Positions 1 through 10,157 of a DNA stretch of 64,000 nucleotides are shown here, in pieces (the first letter of the stretch is position 1; the number at the start of each line of letters is the position of its first letter). A program made the position numbers and the translations under genes. The notes below the pieces were generated by a model. The model made no database searches and had not been told where the DNA came from. It saw only the letters and a list, made by a program, of their open reading frames with translations. The stretch is from Salegentibacter flavus (GTDB lineage Bacteria > Bacteroidota > Bacteroidia > Flavobacteriales > Flavobacteriaceae): the NCBI RefSeq assembly GCF_900115145.1, contig NZ_FOVL01000001.1, positions 310,001 through 374,000 of the forward strand, read 5' to 3'.

Positions 1-2
1 CC

Positions 3-983
3 TTAATTCCGGTATTGCTCTTCGCCAGGCTGGATAACATTTATGTTCTTTTACTCATTGTCACCACCCTTTGGATGGGAGCAATTGGCTTTATAGACGA
101 TTATATTAAAACCTTTAAAAAGGATAAGGAAGGTCTGTCTGGGAAATTTAAAGTCATTGGACAGGTTGGCCTCGGGCTCATAGTGGGAGCCACGATGTAT
201 TTTCATCCGGCGATTACTGTTAAAGAAGAGACCAACAGGCCTGCAACTCAACAGCAGGAAATGTTGGTTGATACCGATGAGATCGTGATGGGGCCTGAAG
301 AAAAAACCACGACCACTACAATTCCATTTGTAAAAAATAATGAATTCGATTACTCCAGCCTTATTACCTGGATAAATCCTGTGCTTAAAAATTACGCCTG
401 GCTCATTTTTATTCCTATCGTGATCTTTATTGTTACTGCCGTTTCCAATGGCGCCAATTTAACCGACGGGATTGATGGCCTTGCTGCGGGCTCTTCAGCC
501 ATAATTGTATTAACACTTGGGATTTTTGCCTGGGTATCCGGTAACATCATTTTTTCAGATTATTTGAACATTATGTACATCCCCCGGTCTGGAGAGATGA
601 CGATTTACATCACTGCCTTTGCAGGATCTTTGGTTGGCTTTTTATGGTACAATACCTATCCCGCGCAGGTTTTTATGGGAGACACCGGAAGTCTTACTAT
701 AGGTGGAATAATCGCGGTACTGGCTATTGCCACCCGTAAGGAATTACTGATTCCGATTCTATGCGGAATTTTTCTGATGGAAAATCTTTCGGTGGTTTTA
801 CAGGTTGCCTGGTTTAAGTTCACGAAACGAAAATACGGAGAAGGAAGAAGAATTTTTTTGATGTCTCCTTTGCATCATCATTATCAGAAAAGGGGATATC
901 ACGAGAGCAAGATCGTGGTGAGGTTCTGGATCGTCGGAATCTTTCTGGCAATTGTGACCATCATCACACTTAAGGTGCGATAA
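3..983 (+). CDS. mraY: Phospho-N-acetylmuramoyl-pentapeptide transferase MraY (5' end outside window)
   Basis: Transfers phospho-MurNAc-pentapeptide from UDP to undecaprenyl phosphate, giving lipid I at the inner membrane. The frame is open from the left edge, so the start lies upstream; about 326 residues are visible. Family motifs seen in order are GFIDDYIK (catalytic Asp pair), [18 protein letters not shown] and the HHHYQKRG loop, separated by hydrophobic helices. Between the first two lies a hydrophilic insert of roughly 55 residues containing the run [10 protein letters not shown], longer than in proteobacterial MraY and probably periplasmic. The stop TAA overlaps the murD ATG by one base, indicating translational coupling. 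It is the first visible gene of the dcw cluster. Identity is secure; only the N-terminus is missing. Confidence 0.97.
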   Translation, partial: LIPVLLFARLDNIYVLLLIVTTLWMGAIGFIDDYIKTFKKDKEGLSGKFKVIGQVGLGLIVGATMYFHPAITVKEETNRPATQQQEMLVDTDEIVMGPEEKTTTTTIPFVKNNEFDYSSLITWINPVLKNYAWLIFIPIVIFIVTAVSNGANLTDGIDGLAAGSSAIIVLTLGIFAWVSGNIIFSDYLNIMYIPRSGEMTIYITAFAGSLVGFLWYNTYPAQVFMGDTGSLTIGGIIAVLAIATRKELLIPILCGIFLMENLSVVLQVAWFKFTKRKYGEGRRIFLMSPLHHHYQKRGYHESKIVVRFWIVGIFLAIVTIITLKVR

Positions 984-2353
984 TGAAGAAGGACTGGAGA
1001 AATATCAGCGAATCAGGCTCGCAAAAACTAGTGATCCTGGGTGGTGGAGAAAGTGGGGCCGGAACGGCTATTCTGGGGAATAAAAAAGGCTTTAAAGTCT
1101 TTGTTTCAGACCAGGGAAAGATTAAGGATAAGTACAAAGAAGTTCTTTTAAATATTGAGGTTGAATGGGAGGAATTACGGCATACTGAAGCTAAGATTCT
1201 CGATGCAGATGTGGTGATGAAAAGTCCGGGGATTCCCGATACTGTTCCCTTAGTATTAAAACTAAAGGAACTTGGGATTCCGGTTATTTCTGAAATAGAA
1301 TTTGCTACCGCTTTTACTTCAGCAAAAATAATTGGAGTAACAGGAAGTAATGGTAAGACTACCACCACGAAATTCATTCACCATATTCTGAAAGCCGGTA
1401 AAATTTCAGTAGGAATGGCTGGGAATGTGGGAGACAGCTTTGCAAAACAGGTCGCTGAAACCAAGCCCGACTGGTTTGTACTGGAGCTAAGTAGTTTTCA
1501 GCTGGACGGAATTGAGAATTTCAGGCCTGAGATAGCTGTGTTGACTAATATAACCCCAGATCATCTGGATAGATATGATTATAAGCTGGAGAATTATGTA
1601 GCATCAAAATTCAGGATCACCGAAAATCAAACCGAAAATGATTTTTTCATTTTCGATGCCGATGATGAGATCATTGAAGAATGGTTGAAGAACAACAAGA
1701 TTAAAGCACAAAAGCTTCCATTTTCACTGGAGAAGAAAATAGAAAATGGTGCCGAAATAGAAAACGAAAATATTGTAATAAACATTAATAACGATCAATT
1801 TAATATGCCAACAACAACATTAGGTCTGCAAGGTAAGCACAATACCAAAAACGCTATGGCTGCTGCTACGGTAGCACAATTATTACGAATTAGAAAAGAA
1901 ACCATACGTGAGAGTATGGAGAATTTTCAGGGGGTTGAACACCGCTTGGAAAAGGTTTTGAAGATCAATAATGTTCAGTATATAAACGATTCAAAGGCAA
2001 CTAATGTGAACGCCACATTCTATGCATTGGAGAGTATGGAGTCTGAAACGGTTTGGATCGTTGGCGGGGTAGATAAAGGAAATGTTTACGACGATCTTTT
2101 GCCTCTGGTGAATGAAAAAGTGAAAGCGATAATCTGCCTTGGGGTAGATAATACAAAGCTGCTAAATACATTCGGGAATTGTGTTGAAACTATTGTGGAA
2201 ACCCAATCTATGTCTGAAGCAGTTACAATGGCATACAGGCTCTCAGAAAAAGGAGATTCAGTTCTATTATCTCCGGCCTGCGCCAGTTTCGATCTTTTTG
2301 AAAATTATGAGGATCGTGGCAGACAATTTAAAGACGCGGTAAGAAATTTATAA
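983..2353 (+). CDS. murD: UDP-N-acetylmuramoylalanine--D-glutamate ligase MurD
   Basis: Cytoplasmic ATP-dependent ligase that adds D-Glu to UDP-MurNAc-L-Ala. At 456 residues it is family length. An N-terminal Rossmann-type UDP-binding region (VILGGGESG) is followed by the Mur ligase P-loop GVTGSNGKTTTT at residues ~118-129, the motif NITPDHLDRYD, then HRLEKV and YINDSKATN in the central domain, and LSPACASFDLF in the C-terminal domain. This series distinguishes MurD from MurC, which is also present here. The ATG shares its A with the mraY stop, so the two are coupled. The next gene, ftsW, follows after 27 bases. Confidence 0.97.
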   Translation: MKKDWRNISESGSQKLVILGGGESGAGTAILGNKKGFKVFVSDQGKIKDKYKEVLLNIEVEWEELRHTEAKILDADVVMKSPGIPDTVPLVLKLKELGIPVISEIEFATAFTSAKIIGVTGSNGKTTTTKFIHHILKAGKISVGMAGNVGDSFAKQVAETKPDWFVLELSSFQLDGIENFRPEIAVLTNITPDHLDRYDYKLENYVASKFRITENQTENDFFIFDADDEIIEEWLKNNKIKAQKLPFSLEKKIENGAEIENENIVININNDQFNMPTTTLGLQGKHNTKNAMAAATVAQLLRIRKETIRESMENFQGVEHRLEKVLKINNVQYINDSKATNVNATFYALESMESETVWIVGGVDKGNVYDDLLPLVNEKVKAIICLGVDNTKLLNTFGNCVETIVETQSMSEAVTMAYRLSEKGDSVLLSPACASFDLFENYEDRGRQFKDAVRNL

Positions 2354-2380
2354 AATTAGAACTAGAAGAGTATCAATAAA

Positions 2381-3583
2381 ATGAGCAACTTTTTTTCAAA
2401 TCTTAAAGGAGACAAGGTTATCTGGGCAACCGCCGGCTTGTTGGCATTATTTTCATTTTTGCCGGTATACAGCGCCAGTAGTAACCTTGCATACCTTTAT
2501 GGAGATGGAAGCACATTTAAGTATGTGGTTGTTCACTTTTTCCATTTGGTGCTTGGTTTTTCATTGCTTTTTGCCATTCATAAAATACCCTATCACTATT
2601 TCCGGGGGCTCTCTATTTTATTTTTACCTGTAGTCATCGTGCTGTTATTATACACAGCTTTTCAGGGAACCATCATAGACGGAGCTAACGCAAGCCGCTG
2701 GATACAGATTCCTGTCTTAGGCGTTTCATTTCAGTCGTCTACTCTGGCATCAGTGGTTTTAATGGTTTATGTGGCCAGGTACCTCTCTAAAATGACGCAT
2801 AAAACTTTAAGTTTTAAAGAGTCTATTTTACCACTTTGGTTGCCTGTAGGTGCGGTATTAATGCTAATTTTGCCGGCCAACTTTTCCACCACAGCTATCA
2901 TATTTTGTATGGTTCTGGTATTGATGTTCTTAGGAGGGTATCCTGCAAAATATCTTGGAATTATAGTCGCAGCCGGATTCCTTTTGCTCACTATATTCAT
3001 TCTCACAGCCAAAGCTTTCCCCGGACTTTTACCCAACAGAGTTGATACCTGGGCAAGCAGGATCGAGAACTTTTCTAATGATGAAGATACCGAAGCGGAT
3101 TATCAAATAGAGAAAGCCAAGATTGCTATTGCGCGCGGAGGAGTAACAGGAACAGGAATTGGCAAAAGCGTACAGCGAAACTTTTTACCCCAGTCTTCTT
3201 CCGATTTTATTTATGCGATAATAGTTGAAGAGATGGGATTGATAGGAGCATTTGGAGTTATGAGTGCTTATCTGATGCTGTTGTTCCGAATAATAATTGT
3301 TGCGACCAAGGCCAATACCATGTTCGGGAAACTGGTTGTCATGGGGGTGGGTTTACCGATAATTTTTCAGGCACTCATCAATATGGCAGTGGCTGTTGAA
3401 TTGTTTCCGGTGACAGGGCAAACCCTTCCATTAATCAGTAGCGGGGGAACCTCGATTTGGATGACCTGTATGGCACTGGGAATTATCCTTAGTGTTAGCG
3501 CCAAACGGGAAGAAATTAAAGAAGCTGAAGAGCGATTAAACGAAGAAGAAAATCCGCTTGATATTTTAAGCGAAGCGATATAA
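2381..3583 (+). CDS. ftsW: Lipid II polymerase / division protein FtsW (SEDS family)
   Basis: Integral membrane glycosyltransferase that polymerises lipid II at the septum together with a class B penicillin-binding protein. The 400-residue product is dominated by hydrophobic helices (about ten) and carries the SEDS signature near the C-terminus, [10 protein letters not shown], plus a large extracytoplasmic loop around [13 protein letters not shown] and GTGIGKSVQ. The position between murD and murG is the classical place for ftsW, which argues against the paralogue rodA. It ends with an acidic cytoplasmic tail ([11 protein letters not shown]). Only one base separates it from murG, so it is almost certainly cotranscribed. 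Confidence 0.96.
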   Translation: MSNFFSNLKGDKVIWATAGLLALFSFLPVYSASSNLAYLYGDGSTFKYVVVHFFHLVLGFSLLFAIHKIPYHYFRGLSILFLPVVIVLLLYTAFQGTIIDGANASRWIQIPVLGVSFQSSTLASVVLMVYVARYLSKMTHKTLSFKESILPLWLPVGAVLMLILPANFSTTAIIFCMVLVLMFLGGYPAKYLGIIVAAGFLLLTIFILTAKAFPGLLPNRVDTWASRIENFSNDEDTEADYQIEKAKIAIARGGVTGTGIGKSVQRNFLPQSSSDFIYAIIVEEMGLIGAFGVMSAYLMLLFRIIIVATKANTMFGKLVVMGVGLPIIFQALINMAVAVELFPVTGQTLPLISSGGTSIWMTCMALGIILSVSAKREEIKEAEERLNEEENPLDILSEAI

Positions 3584-3584
3584 G

Positions 3585-4679
3585 ATGAAAAAAGACCTAC
3601 GAGTCATATTATCTGGAGGGGGCACAGGAGGCCATATTTATCCGGCGATAGCTATCGCTCACGAGATAAAAATGCGCCACCCTGAAGCCAAATTCCTCTT
3701 TGTGGGTGCGAAGGACAGAATGGAGATGGAAAAAGTGCCCCAAGCCGGGTATGAGATCGAAGGTTTGTGGATAAGCGGAATTCAGCGGAAACTGAGTCTG
3801 AAAAATCTTGCTTTTCCTTTTAAACTACTAAGCAGTTTGAAAAGGTCAAGAAAAATAATAAAAGCTTTTAATCCAGTTGTGGTGATTGGGACCGGCGGCT
3901 TTGCCAGTGGACCTTTATTAAAAGTGGCAAGCTCTCAAAATATTCCAACCCTCATCCAGGAACAGAATTCATATCCCGGAATTACCAACCGGCTGCTTTC
4001 AAAAGCAGTGAATAGAATATGTGCAGCCTATGAAGAGGTTAAACGATTTTTTCCTGTGGATAAGACCGTAATAACAGGCAACCCGGTTAGGCAGGATTTA
4101 CTGGAAGTAAGTTCAAAAAGAGCGGAAGCCCTGGAATTTTTTAAACTTGACGCTGCAAAGAAAACTGTGTTAGTGCTTGGCGGAAGTCTCGGTGCGAGAA
4201 GGATCAATCAATTGATAGAGAAATTCGCTGAAGAATTTGAGAAAAAGGAAATTCAGTTGATCTGGCAGACAGGAAAATTGTATTTCAGTGAATACAAAAA
4301 ATACAACGGGAAATTCGTGCAAACCCACGAATTCCTGAACAGGATGGATCTGGCCTATGCTGCAGCTGATGTGATCATTTCGCGGGCCGGTGCAATAAGC
4401 GTTTCAGAATTATGCATTGTTGGAAAACCGGTACTATTTATTCCTTCGCCCAATGTTGCAGAAGATCATCAGGCGAAAAATGCGCGTTCTGTCGCTGAAA
4501 AAAATGCCGCGTTGATGCTTACTGAAAATGAGCTGGAAGACAAGTTTGAAACCGAGTTTTTTGGTTTGCTCAATTCAGAAGAAAAACAAAAAGAATTAAG
4601 CCGAAATATTAAAGAATTGGCTTTGCCCAATGCAACCTCTGCAATAGTAGATGAAGTAGAAAAATTAATTAGAGAATAA
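3585..4679 (+). CDS. murG: Undecaprenyldiphospho-muramoylpentapeptide beta-N-acetylglucosaminyltransferase MurG
   Basis: Peripheral membrane GT28 enzyme that adds GlcNAc from UDP-GlcNAc to lipid I, making lipid II. The 364-residue protein shows the N-terminal glycine loop [12 protein letters not shown] (residues 10-21), the acceptor-domain segment GTGGFASGP, and the C-terminal donor-site block [12 protein letters not shown] followed by [14 protein letters not shown]. Length and motif order match the family. It sits one base after ftsW and two bases before murC, supporting one transcript for lipid II synthesis and septation. Confidence 0.97.
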   Translation: MKKDLRVILSGGGTGGHIYPAIAIAHEIKMRHPEAKFLFVGAKDRMEMEKVPQAGYEIEGLWISGIQRKLSLKNLAFPFKLLSSLKRSRKIIKAFNPVVVIGTGGFASGPLLKVASSQNIPTLIQEQNSYPGITNRLLSKAVNRICAAYEEVKRFFPVDKTVITGNPVRQDLLEVSSKRAEALEFFKLDAAKKTVLVLGGSLGARRINQLIEKFAEEFEKKEIQLIWQTGKLYFSEYKKYNGKFVQTHEFLNRMDLAYAAADVIISRAGAISVSELCIVGKPVLFIPSPNVAEDHQAKNARSVAEKNAALMLTENELEDKFETEFFGLLNSEEKQKELSRNIKELALPNATSAIVDEVEKLIRE

Positions 4680-4681
4680 TT

Positions 4682-6040
4682 TTGATCGAATTAAACCACA
4701 TAAAGAACATTTATTTTATCGGCATTGGCGGAATAGGGATGAGTGCGCTTGCGCGCTATTTTAAATTCCAGGGAAAAAATGTAGCCGGTTACGATAAAAC
4801 TTCCACGCCGCTTACCAGAACTTTGGAAAGCGAAGGTATACAGGTGGTTTATGATGAGGCTGTAGCGAGTATTCCTGAGGATTTCACTCATCTGGAGGGT
4901 ACACTAGTGGTTTATACTCCGGCGATTTCGAAGGAACATAAGCAGTGGTTATATTTTATTAGCAGGGAATTTCCGTTGAAAAAACGGGCCGAAGTTCTTG
5001 GCCTTATTTCGAAAGGTAAGAATACCCTTGCCGTGGCCGGAACTCACGGGAAAACCACAACCACTGCAATTCTTGGTCATTTACTGAAAGAAACAGGAGC
5101 ACCGGTTACGGGATTCCTGGGAGGAATAAGCGAGGATATTCAAAGTAACCTTATTCTTAAGGGAGATGAAGTAATCGTGGTGGAAGCCGATGAATTTGAC
5201 CGCTCCTTTATGCAGCTTGCCCCCAATATTGCGGCAATCACCTCTATGGATGCCGATCACCTGGATATTTACCATGATAAAGAAGAACTGGATAAAACTT
5301 TCAGGGATTTTGCAGCGCTTGTTCCCGAATCAGGAACGCTTTTTGTGAAGAATGGTCTTCCAATAGAAGGAATAACTCTTGGCATTGAAGATGATGCCGA
5401 TTATACTGCAACAGATATAGAAATTGAAAATGGCACTTACCATTTCAATTTAAGAACTCCAAAAGGAATAATTAAGGATTTAAGATTTAATCTACCCGGC
5501 AAGCACAATTTGCTCAATGCTATAACAGCCCTGGCGATGGCTATTCAGTACGGCTCCCCAACCGATGAAGAACTCGCCAGGGCTTTATTTAGCTTCAAAG
5601 GTGTGAGGCGTAGATTTACCTATAAAATAAAAACCGATGAGTTGGTCCTTATCGATGATTATGCCCATCACCCCGCAGAAATTGAAGCGGTGCATCAGGC
5701 GGTAAGAGAAATGCATCCTGGGAAAAAGGTGTTGGCGATATTTCAGCCGCATTTATTCAGCAGAACCCGTGATTTTGGTGATGATTTCGCTAAAAGTCTG
5801 GCCAAATTTGATGAATTGTTATTACTGGATATTTATCCTGCCCGGGAAGAACCAATTGAAGGGATTGATTCAGTGTGGTTATTTGACCAGATTAAAATGA
5901 ATTTAAAGCGGTTAATTACCAAGGAGCAGCTTTCAGAAGAAGTGAAGAAAAGTGATGCTAGTGTGATCGTAATGATGGGCGCCGGAGATATTGGAGAAGA
6001 AGTCGAACCTTTAAAAAGGATTCTTCTAAATGAAAGGTAA
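4682..6040 (+). CDS. murC: UDP-N-acetylmuramate--L-alanine ligase MurC
   Basis: ATP-dependent ligase that adds L-Ala to UDP-MurNAc, the first peptide step. The 452-residue product has the N-terminal glycine motif FIGIGGIGMSALA (residues 12-24), the Mur ligase P-loop AGTHGKTTTTA at ~119-129, DADHLDIYHD, and the MurC-type C-terminal block IDDYAHHPAEI. The start is TTG at 4682, two bases after the murG stop. No ATG lies upstream in frame before the glycine motif, and the first in-frame ATG is inside that motif, so TTG is the only sensible start. The 3' end overlaps ftsQ by 11 bases. No ddl gene lies between murC and ftsQ, unlike in Escherichia coli. Confidence 0.96.
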   Translation: MIELNHIKNIYFIGIGGIGMSALARYFKFQGKNVAGYDKTSTPLTRTLESEGIQVVYDEAVASIPEDFTHLEGTLVVYTPAISKEHKQWLYFISREFPLKKRAEVLGLISKGKNTLAVAGTHGKTTTTAILGHLLKETGAPVTGFLGGISEDIQSNLILKGDEVIVVEADEFDRSFMQLAPNIAAITSMDADHLDIYHDKEELDKTFRDFAALVPESGTLFVKNGLPIEGITLGIEDDADYTATDIEIENGTYHFNLRTPKGIIKDLRFNLPGKHNLLNAITALAMAIQYGSPTDEELARALFSFKGVRRRFTYKIKTDELVLIDDYAHHPAEIEAVHQAVREMHPGKKVLAIFQPHLFSRTRDFGDDFAKSLAKFDELLLLDIYPAREEPIEGIDSVWLFDQIKMNLKRLITKEQLSEEVKKSDASVIVMMGAGDIGEEVEPLKRILLNER

Positions 6041-6746
6041 GATGGGCTACATAAAAGCTATGTTTTTGCTGGGGTTGGTGGCCTTTCTTTATGGTTTTGC
6101 CGAATACCGTCACAAATCCCGAAAAATAAGTGAGGTAAATATTGAATTTTTGGAAGATGAAAACCTCTATGTCACTGAGGAAGCGGTTAATAAGTTGTTA
6201 ATACAAAATAATCTTGAGCTTACGAGCATAGATAAAGAAACTTTAGATTTGAATAGGGTAGAAATCCTACTGAAAAACCACGATATGATTGAAAACGCAG
6301 AAGTTTACCTGAATCTTGACGGCAAACTCAAAGCCGATATCAGTCAGCGGAAACCAATCGGGCGTGTAGTGGGAAACTCTTCATTTTATCTGGACAAAAA
6401 CGGGAAGGTAATGCCTCTTTCACCTTATTATTCAGCGAGAGTGCCACTGCTTTTTGGCTTTGATGACGACAATGTTTCTGAAGTATATCCGTTGGTGAAT
6501 TACATAAAGAACGATAAATTTTTAACTCAGCATATTACAGGTATAAGGAGGTTGAACGGTGGAAAATTTGAGCTGGAAATGCGCAAACTTGATTTTAGTG
6601 TGTATTTCGGAAAGGTTGAAGAAATTCCTTTGAAGTTCAACAATTTTAAGGTTTTTTATAAAAAAGCGCTTAAAGACGATAAACTGGATGCCTATAAAAA
6701 AGTGAACTTACAGTTTGGGAATCAGGTTGTTTGCACGAAAAAGTAA
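6030..6746 (+). CDS. ftsQ: Cell division protein FtsQ/DivIB
   Basis: Bitopic division protein that recruits later divisome members. The 238-residue product has one N-terminal membrane helix (residues ~5-22) after a short basic cytoplasmic tail, then a periplasmic POTRA-like segment (starting SEVNIEFLEDENLYVTEEAV) and a beta-rich domain containing IGRVVGNSSFYLDKNG. Sequence conservation in this family is low, and the assignment rests heavily on position between murC and ftsA plus this topology. Two starts are possible, ATG 6030 or ATG 6042; the first overlaps murC and is used here. ftsA begins three bases after the stop. Confidence 0.92.
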   Translation: MKGKMGYIKAMFLLGLVAFLYGFAEYRHKSRKISEVNIEFLEDENLYVTEEAVNKLLIQNNLELTSIDKETLDLNRVEILLKNHDMIENAEVYLNLDGKLKADISQRKPIGRVVGNSSFYLDKNGKVMPLSPYYSARVPLLFGFDDDNVSEVYPLVNYIKNDKFLTQHITGIRRLNGGKFELEMRKLDFSVYFGKVEEIPLKFNNFKVFYKKALKDDKLDAYKKVNLQFGNQVVCTKK

Positions 6747-6749
6747 ATT

Positions 6750-8108
6750 ATGGAACAAAGCGACATTGCAGTAGGATTGGATATAGGGACCACGAAGATC
6801 GTGGCTATGATAGGTCGTAAAAATGAATACGGCAAAGTGGAGATCGTGGGGATTGGTAAATCCAAGAGCCTTGGCGTTCATCGCGGAGTGGTTAATAACA
6901 TCACGCAAACCATTCAGTCTATTCAACAGGCTATTCAGGAAGCTGAAGCTGATTCGGGACTTAAGATCAAAGATGTAGTGGTAGGTATAGCCGGGCAACA
7001 TATCCGTAGCCTGCAACACAGCGATTACATAACCCGCCCAAATCCTGATGAGGTTATTGATGCCGATGATATCCATACCCTTTGCAACCAGGTACATAAA
7101 CTTGTGATGCTTCCGGGAGAAGAGATCATACACGTTTTGCCTCAGGAATACAAAGTTGATGGGCAGGCAGAAATCAAAGAACCAATTGGAATGTATGGCG
7201 GTAGGTTGGAAGCTAATTTTCACGTTGTCGTTGGTCAGGTTTCTTCCATCAGGAATATTGGTCGTTGCGTGAAAAGTGCAGGTCTTGAGCTTTCGGCAGT
7301 GACCCTGGAGCCTTTGGCTTCGGCGAATGCCGTATTGAGCCAGGAAGAAAAGGAGGCCGGAGTGGCCCTAATCGACATAGGAGGAGGAACTACCGATCTT
7401 GCCATTTTTAAAGATGGAATCATTCGCCATACTGCGGTAATACCTTTTGGTGGAAATGTAATCACAGAAGATATCAAAGAAGGTTGTTCGATCATAGAAA
7501 AGCAGGCGGAACTGCTGAAGATAAAATTCGGCTCGGCCTGGCCGGGGGAAAATAAGGATAATGAAATAGTTTCCATTCCTGGTTTACGTGGAAGGGAGCC
7601 CAAAGAGATTACCCTAAAAAACCTTTCCAAGATTATTCACGCAAGGGTTGTAGAGATCATAGAGCAGGTATACCTGGAGATAAAGAACTATGGGCACGAA
7701 GAACAAAAGAAAAAATTAATTGCCGGGATGGTGCTTACCGGTGGAGGAGCGCAACTTAAGCATATAAAGCAACTCGCCGAGTATATTACCGGAATGGATA
7801 CCAGAATAGGTTATCCTAACGAGCATCTTGCCGGAACAAATGATTCTGAAACCACAAGTCCTGTATATGCCACAGCGGTTGGATTAGTGATGAATAGTTT
7901 GGAGCACGGTGCCAAAAAGTTTCAGGAGGAAGCCGTGCTTAAAAGCAAGGAACAACGAGAAGAAGAGCTTAAGGAAAGCTTTGATGACGATATTGAAAAT
8001 AAAGAAGACCTGAAACCCGATCCACATGCCCCGGGAAAACATACCCGCAAGAGTATTTTTGACAAGTGGGCAGAGAAGTTTAAAGATTTTTTAGATAACG
8101 CAGAGTAA
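6750..8108 (+). CDS. ftsA: Cell division protein FtsA
   Basis: Actin-like ATPase that tethers FtsZ filaments to the membrane. The 452-residue protein shows the phosphate-1 loop GLDIGTTKIVAM (residues 9-20), phosphate-2 DIGGGTTDLAIF, and the adenosine motif VLTGGGAQLKHI. After an acidic linker it ends in an amphipathic stretch, RKSIFDKWAEKFKDFLDNAE, which fits the membrane-targeting helix of FtsA. It lies three bases after ftsQ and 27 before ftsZ. Identity is secure. Confidence 0.97.
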   Translation: MEQSDIAVGLDIGTTKIVAMIGRKNEYGKVEIVGIGKSKSLGVHRGVVNNITQTIQSIQQAIQEAEADSGLKIKDVVVGIAGQHIRSLQHSDYITRPNPDEVIDADDIHTLCNQVHKLVMLPGEEIIHVLPQEYKVDGQAEIKEPIGMYGGRLEANFHVVVGQVSSIRNIGRCVKSAGLELSAVTLEPLASANAVLSQEEKEAGVALIDIGGGTTDLAIFKDGIIRHTAVIPFGGNVITEDIKEGCSIIEKQAELLKIKFGSAWPGENKDNEIVSIPGLRGREPKEITLKNLSKIIHARVVEIIEQVYLEIKNYGHEEQKKKLIAGMVLTGGGAQLKHIKQLAEYITGMDTRIGYPNEHLAGTNDSETTSPVYATAVGLVMNSLEHGAKKFQEEAVLKSKEQREEELKESFDDDIENKEDLKPDPHAPGKHTRKSIFDKWAEKFKDFLDNAE

Positions 8109-8135
8109 AAAGAGAGAACCAGTAAAACAGAATTT

Positions 8136-10088
8136 ATGAGCAGTACAGAATTCGGAAACATAGCATTCGATTTACCAAAGAATCAATCGAACGTCATAAA
8201 AGTTATTGGTGTAGGCGGCGGCGGAAGCAACGCCATAAATCACATGTTCCAGCTGGGAATAAAAGGAGTAGATTTCGTTATCTGCAACACCGATTCCCAG
8301 GCCCTGGAAAACAGTCCGGTTCCTAACAAGATCCAGTTGGGTGTAAGCCTTACTGAAGGTCTTGGAGCGGGAGCAAATCCAGAAATTGGTCAGCAGGCAG
8401 CCGTAGAGAGTTTTGAGGAGATCAAGCAAATGCTTGATACCAATACCAAGATGGTATTTATTACCGCCGGGATGGGTGGTGGTACCGGTACAGGTGCGGC
8501 CCCTGTGATCGCAAAACAGGCCAAAGAGATGGATATCCTAACCGTGGGTATCGTAACCATTCCTTTTCAGTTTGAAGGGAAAATGAGGAACGAACAGGCG
8601 CAGCTTGGAGTGGAAAGACTCCGCAGCCATGTAGATTCCCTAATTGTAATCAATAATAATAAACTTAGAGAGGTCTATGGAAACCTTGGGTTTAAAGCTG
8701 GTTTCTCTAAGGCCGATGAAGTTCTTGCTACTGCTTCCAGAGGAATAGCCGAAGTAATTACACATCACTATACTCAAAACATTGACCTTAGAGATGCCAA
8801 AACAGTACTGAGTAACAGTGGAACCGCGATTATGGGATCGGCGCAGGCTACAGGTGCCAACAGGGCACAGGACGCGATAAGCAAAGCCCTAGACTCTCCG
8901 TTGTTAAACGATAACAAAATTACAGGTGCCCAAAACGTACTACTGCTAATCGTTTCGGGATCTGAAGAGATTACTATTGATGAAATTGGTGAAATTAACG
9001 ATCACATCCAGGCCGAGGCCGGGCATAGCGCCAATATTATTATGGGTGTGGGAGAAGACGAAGCCTTAGATGAAGCCATTTCGGTAACTATTATCGCTAC
9101 GGGGTTTAATGTAGAACAACAAAATGAGATCGTTAATACTGAAGCTAAAAAAATAATTCATACTCTGGAGGACGACCAAAGAGCCGAGCAGGATCTTAAT
9201 CCTAAAAGAACAGGTGGTCTTTCTTCGGTAAATACGCCTAAAAATGAAGAACAGGCTCCAAATCCAAAGATTGTGCATACTCTGGATGACAGCCTGGAAG
9301 ATGTAGACGAGGTTGGTAATATAAAGACAAAGGAAGATGAACTGCTGAAAACTCCGCAGTCAGCCAGGAATCTGGAGGTGAGCTATGATGAGGTGAACCC
9401 CGACGATTTTATCATCAACGAAACTTCAGATGAAGTAAATAACCTGGGTGCAAATGAAGCTGAAGAGGAAAAATCTGATAGTGAGGAACAGATAATGTTC
9501 ACTTTCGATTTTCCGCTGAATAACCAGCAGGAAAAGGAGTCCAAAAAAGAAACTTCTACCGAAAGTCCTTCAGCTAAAAAACATGACCTCTTCGAAAGCT
9601 CCAGAGAGATAGAGGTTAATGAGCCAGTGGAAATCGTTCCTGTGACCGAAAGTTCAGCGCGTGGGGTTAAGCGATACAGCCTTGATGACTATATGGAACT
9701 GGAGCGTTCTCTCGAGGGTTCTAAGGTTTCCAAAAAGGAGGAACCAAAAGATGAGACCATCGCTTTTGAAAAGAAAACTGTGGCTCCTAAGCCGGAAACA
9801 GAGAAAAAAGATAATGAAGATCCCTTCAATAATCCAATTTCTGAAGTTTTAATTGAACGCGCAGCCGAGAGAAGAGCTAAAATGAAGGAGTTTAATTATA
9901 AATTCAGAAGCAATGCAGCGCAGGTCGATGAATTCGAGAAACAACCCGCTTATAAAAGACAAGGTGTGGACCTTGATGAAAACAGGCCGGGTGAAGAAAA
10001 GTTATCCCGTACCAGCCTTGGTAAGGATGAAAATGACCAACTGCATTTCAGAAGAAATAACTCTTTTCTTCACGATAATGTGGACTAA
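8136..10088 (+). CDS. ftsZ: Cell division protein FtsZ with long C-terminal extension
   Basis: Tubulin-like GTPase that forms the Z ring. The GTPase core occupies residues ~15-345, with GVGGGGSNA (25-33) and the tubulin signature GGGTGTGAAP (114-123). At 650 residues it is about 270 longer than the E. coli protein; the surplus is a hydrophilic, strongly acidic, Lys/Glu-rich linker. The linker repeats a short motif: KIIHTLEDD at the end of the core (~338) and KIVHTLDDS about 38 residues later. A conserved-looking C-terminal region includes RAAERRAKMKEFNYKFR and ends LHDNVD. Long tails are usual in flavobacterial FtsZ. A strong hairpin terminator follows, so this is the end of the dcw transcript. 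Confidence 0.97.
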   Translation: MSSTEFGNIAFDLPKNQSNVIKVIGVGGGGSNAINHMFQLGIKGVDFVICNTDSQALENSPVPNKIQLGVSLTEGLGAGANPEIGQQAAVESFEEIKQMLDTNTKMVFITAGMGGGTGTGAAPVIAKQAKEMDILTVGIVTIPFQFEGKMRNEQAQLGVERLRSHVDSLIVINNNKLREVYGNLGFKAGFSKADEVLATASRGIAEVITHHYTQNIDLRDAKTVLSNSGTAIMGSAQATGANRAQDAISKALDSPLLNDNKITGAQNVLLLIVSGSEEITIDEIGEINDHIQAEAGHSANIIMGVGEDEALDEAISVTIIATGFNVEQQNEIVNTEAKKIIHTLEDDQRAEQDLNPKRTGGLSSVNTPKNEEQAPNPKIVHTLDDSLEDVDEVGNIKTKEDELLKTPQSARNLEVSYDEVNPDDFIINETSDEVNNLGANEAEEEKSDSEEQIMFTFDFPLNNQQEKESKKETSTESPSAKKHDLFESSREIEVNEPVEIVPVTESSARGVKRYSLDDYMELERSLEGSKVSKKEEPKDETIAFEKKTVAPKPETEKKDNEDPFNNPISEVLIERAAERRAKMKEFNYKFRSNAAQVDEFEKQPAYKRQGVDLDENRPGEEKLSRTSLGKDENDQLHFRRNNSFLHDNVD

Positions 10089-10107
10089 TCTTTTTAATTA
10101 CTGCTCA

Positions 10108-10139
10108 TAAAAAAGGTGCCTAAATGGGCACCTTTTTTG
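10108..10139 (+). terminator. Rho-independent terminator after ftsZ
   Basis: Arms AAAAAGGTGCC and GGCACCTTTTT pair around a six-base loop and are followed by a T run. It closes the dcw operon and lies between the convergent ftsZ and the small minus-strand gene; the A-rich 5' arm could also serve the opposite strand. Confidence 0.88.
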
Positions 10140-10157
10140 TTTTTCAGGATTTGAAGT

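Noticed and set aside
970-1377. Minus-strand open frame opposite murD, and many similar frames opposite ftsZ, gyrB, secDF, cysS and others
   Set aside because: They lie entirely inside well-supported genes on the other strand and show no domain, signal peptide or start signal.
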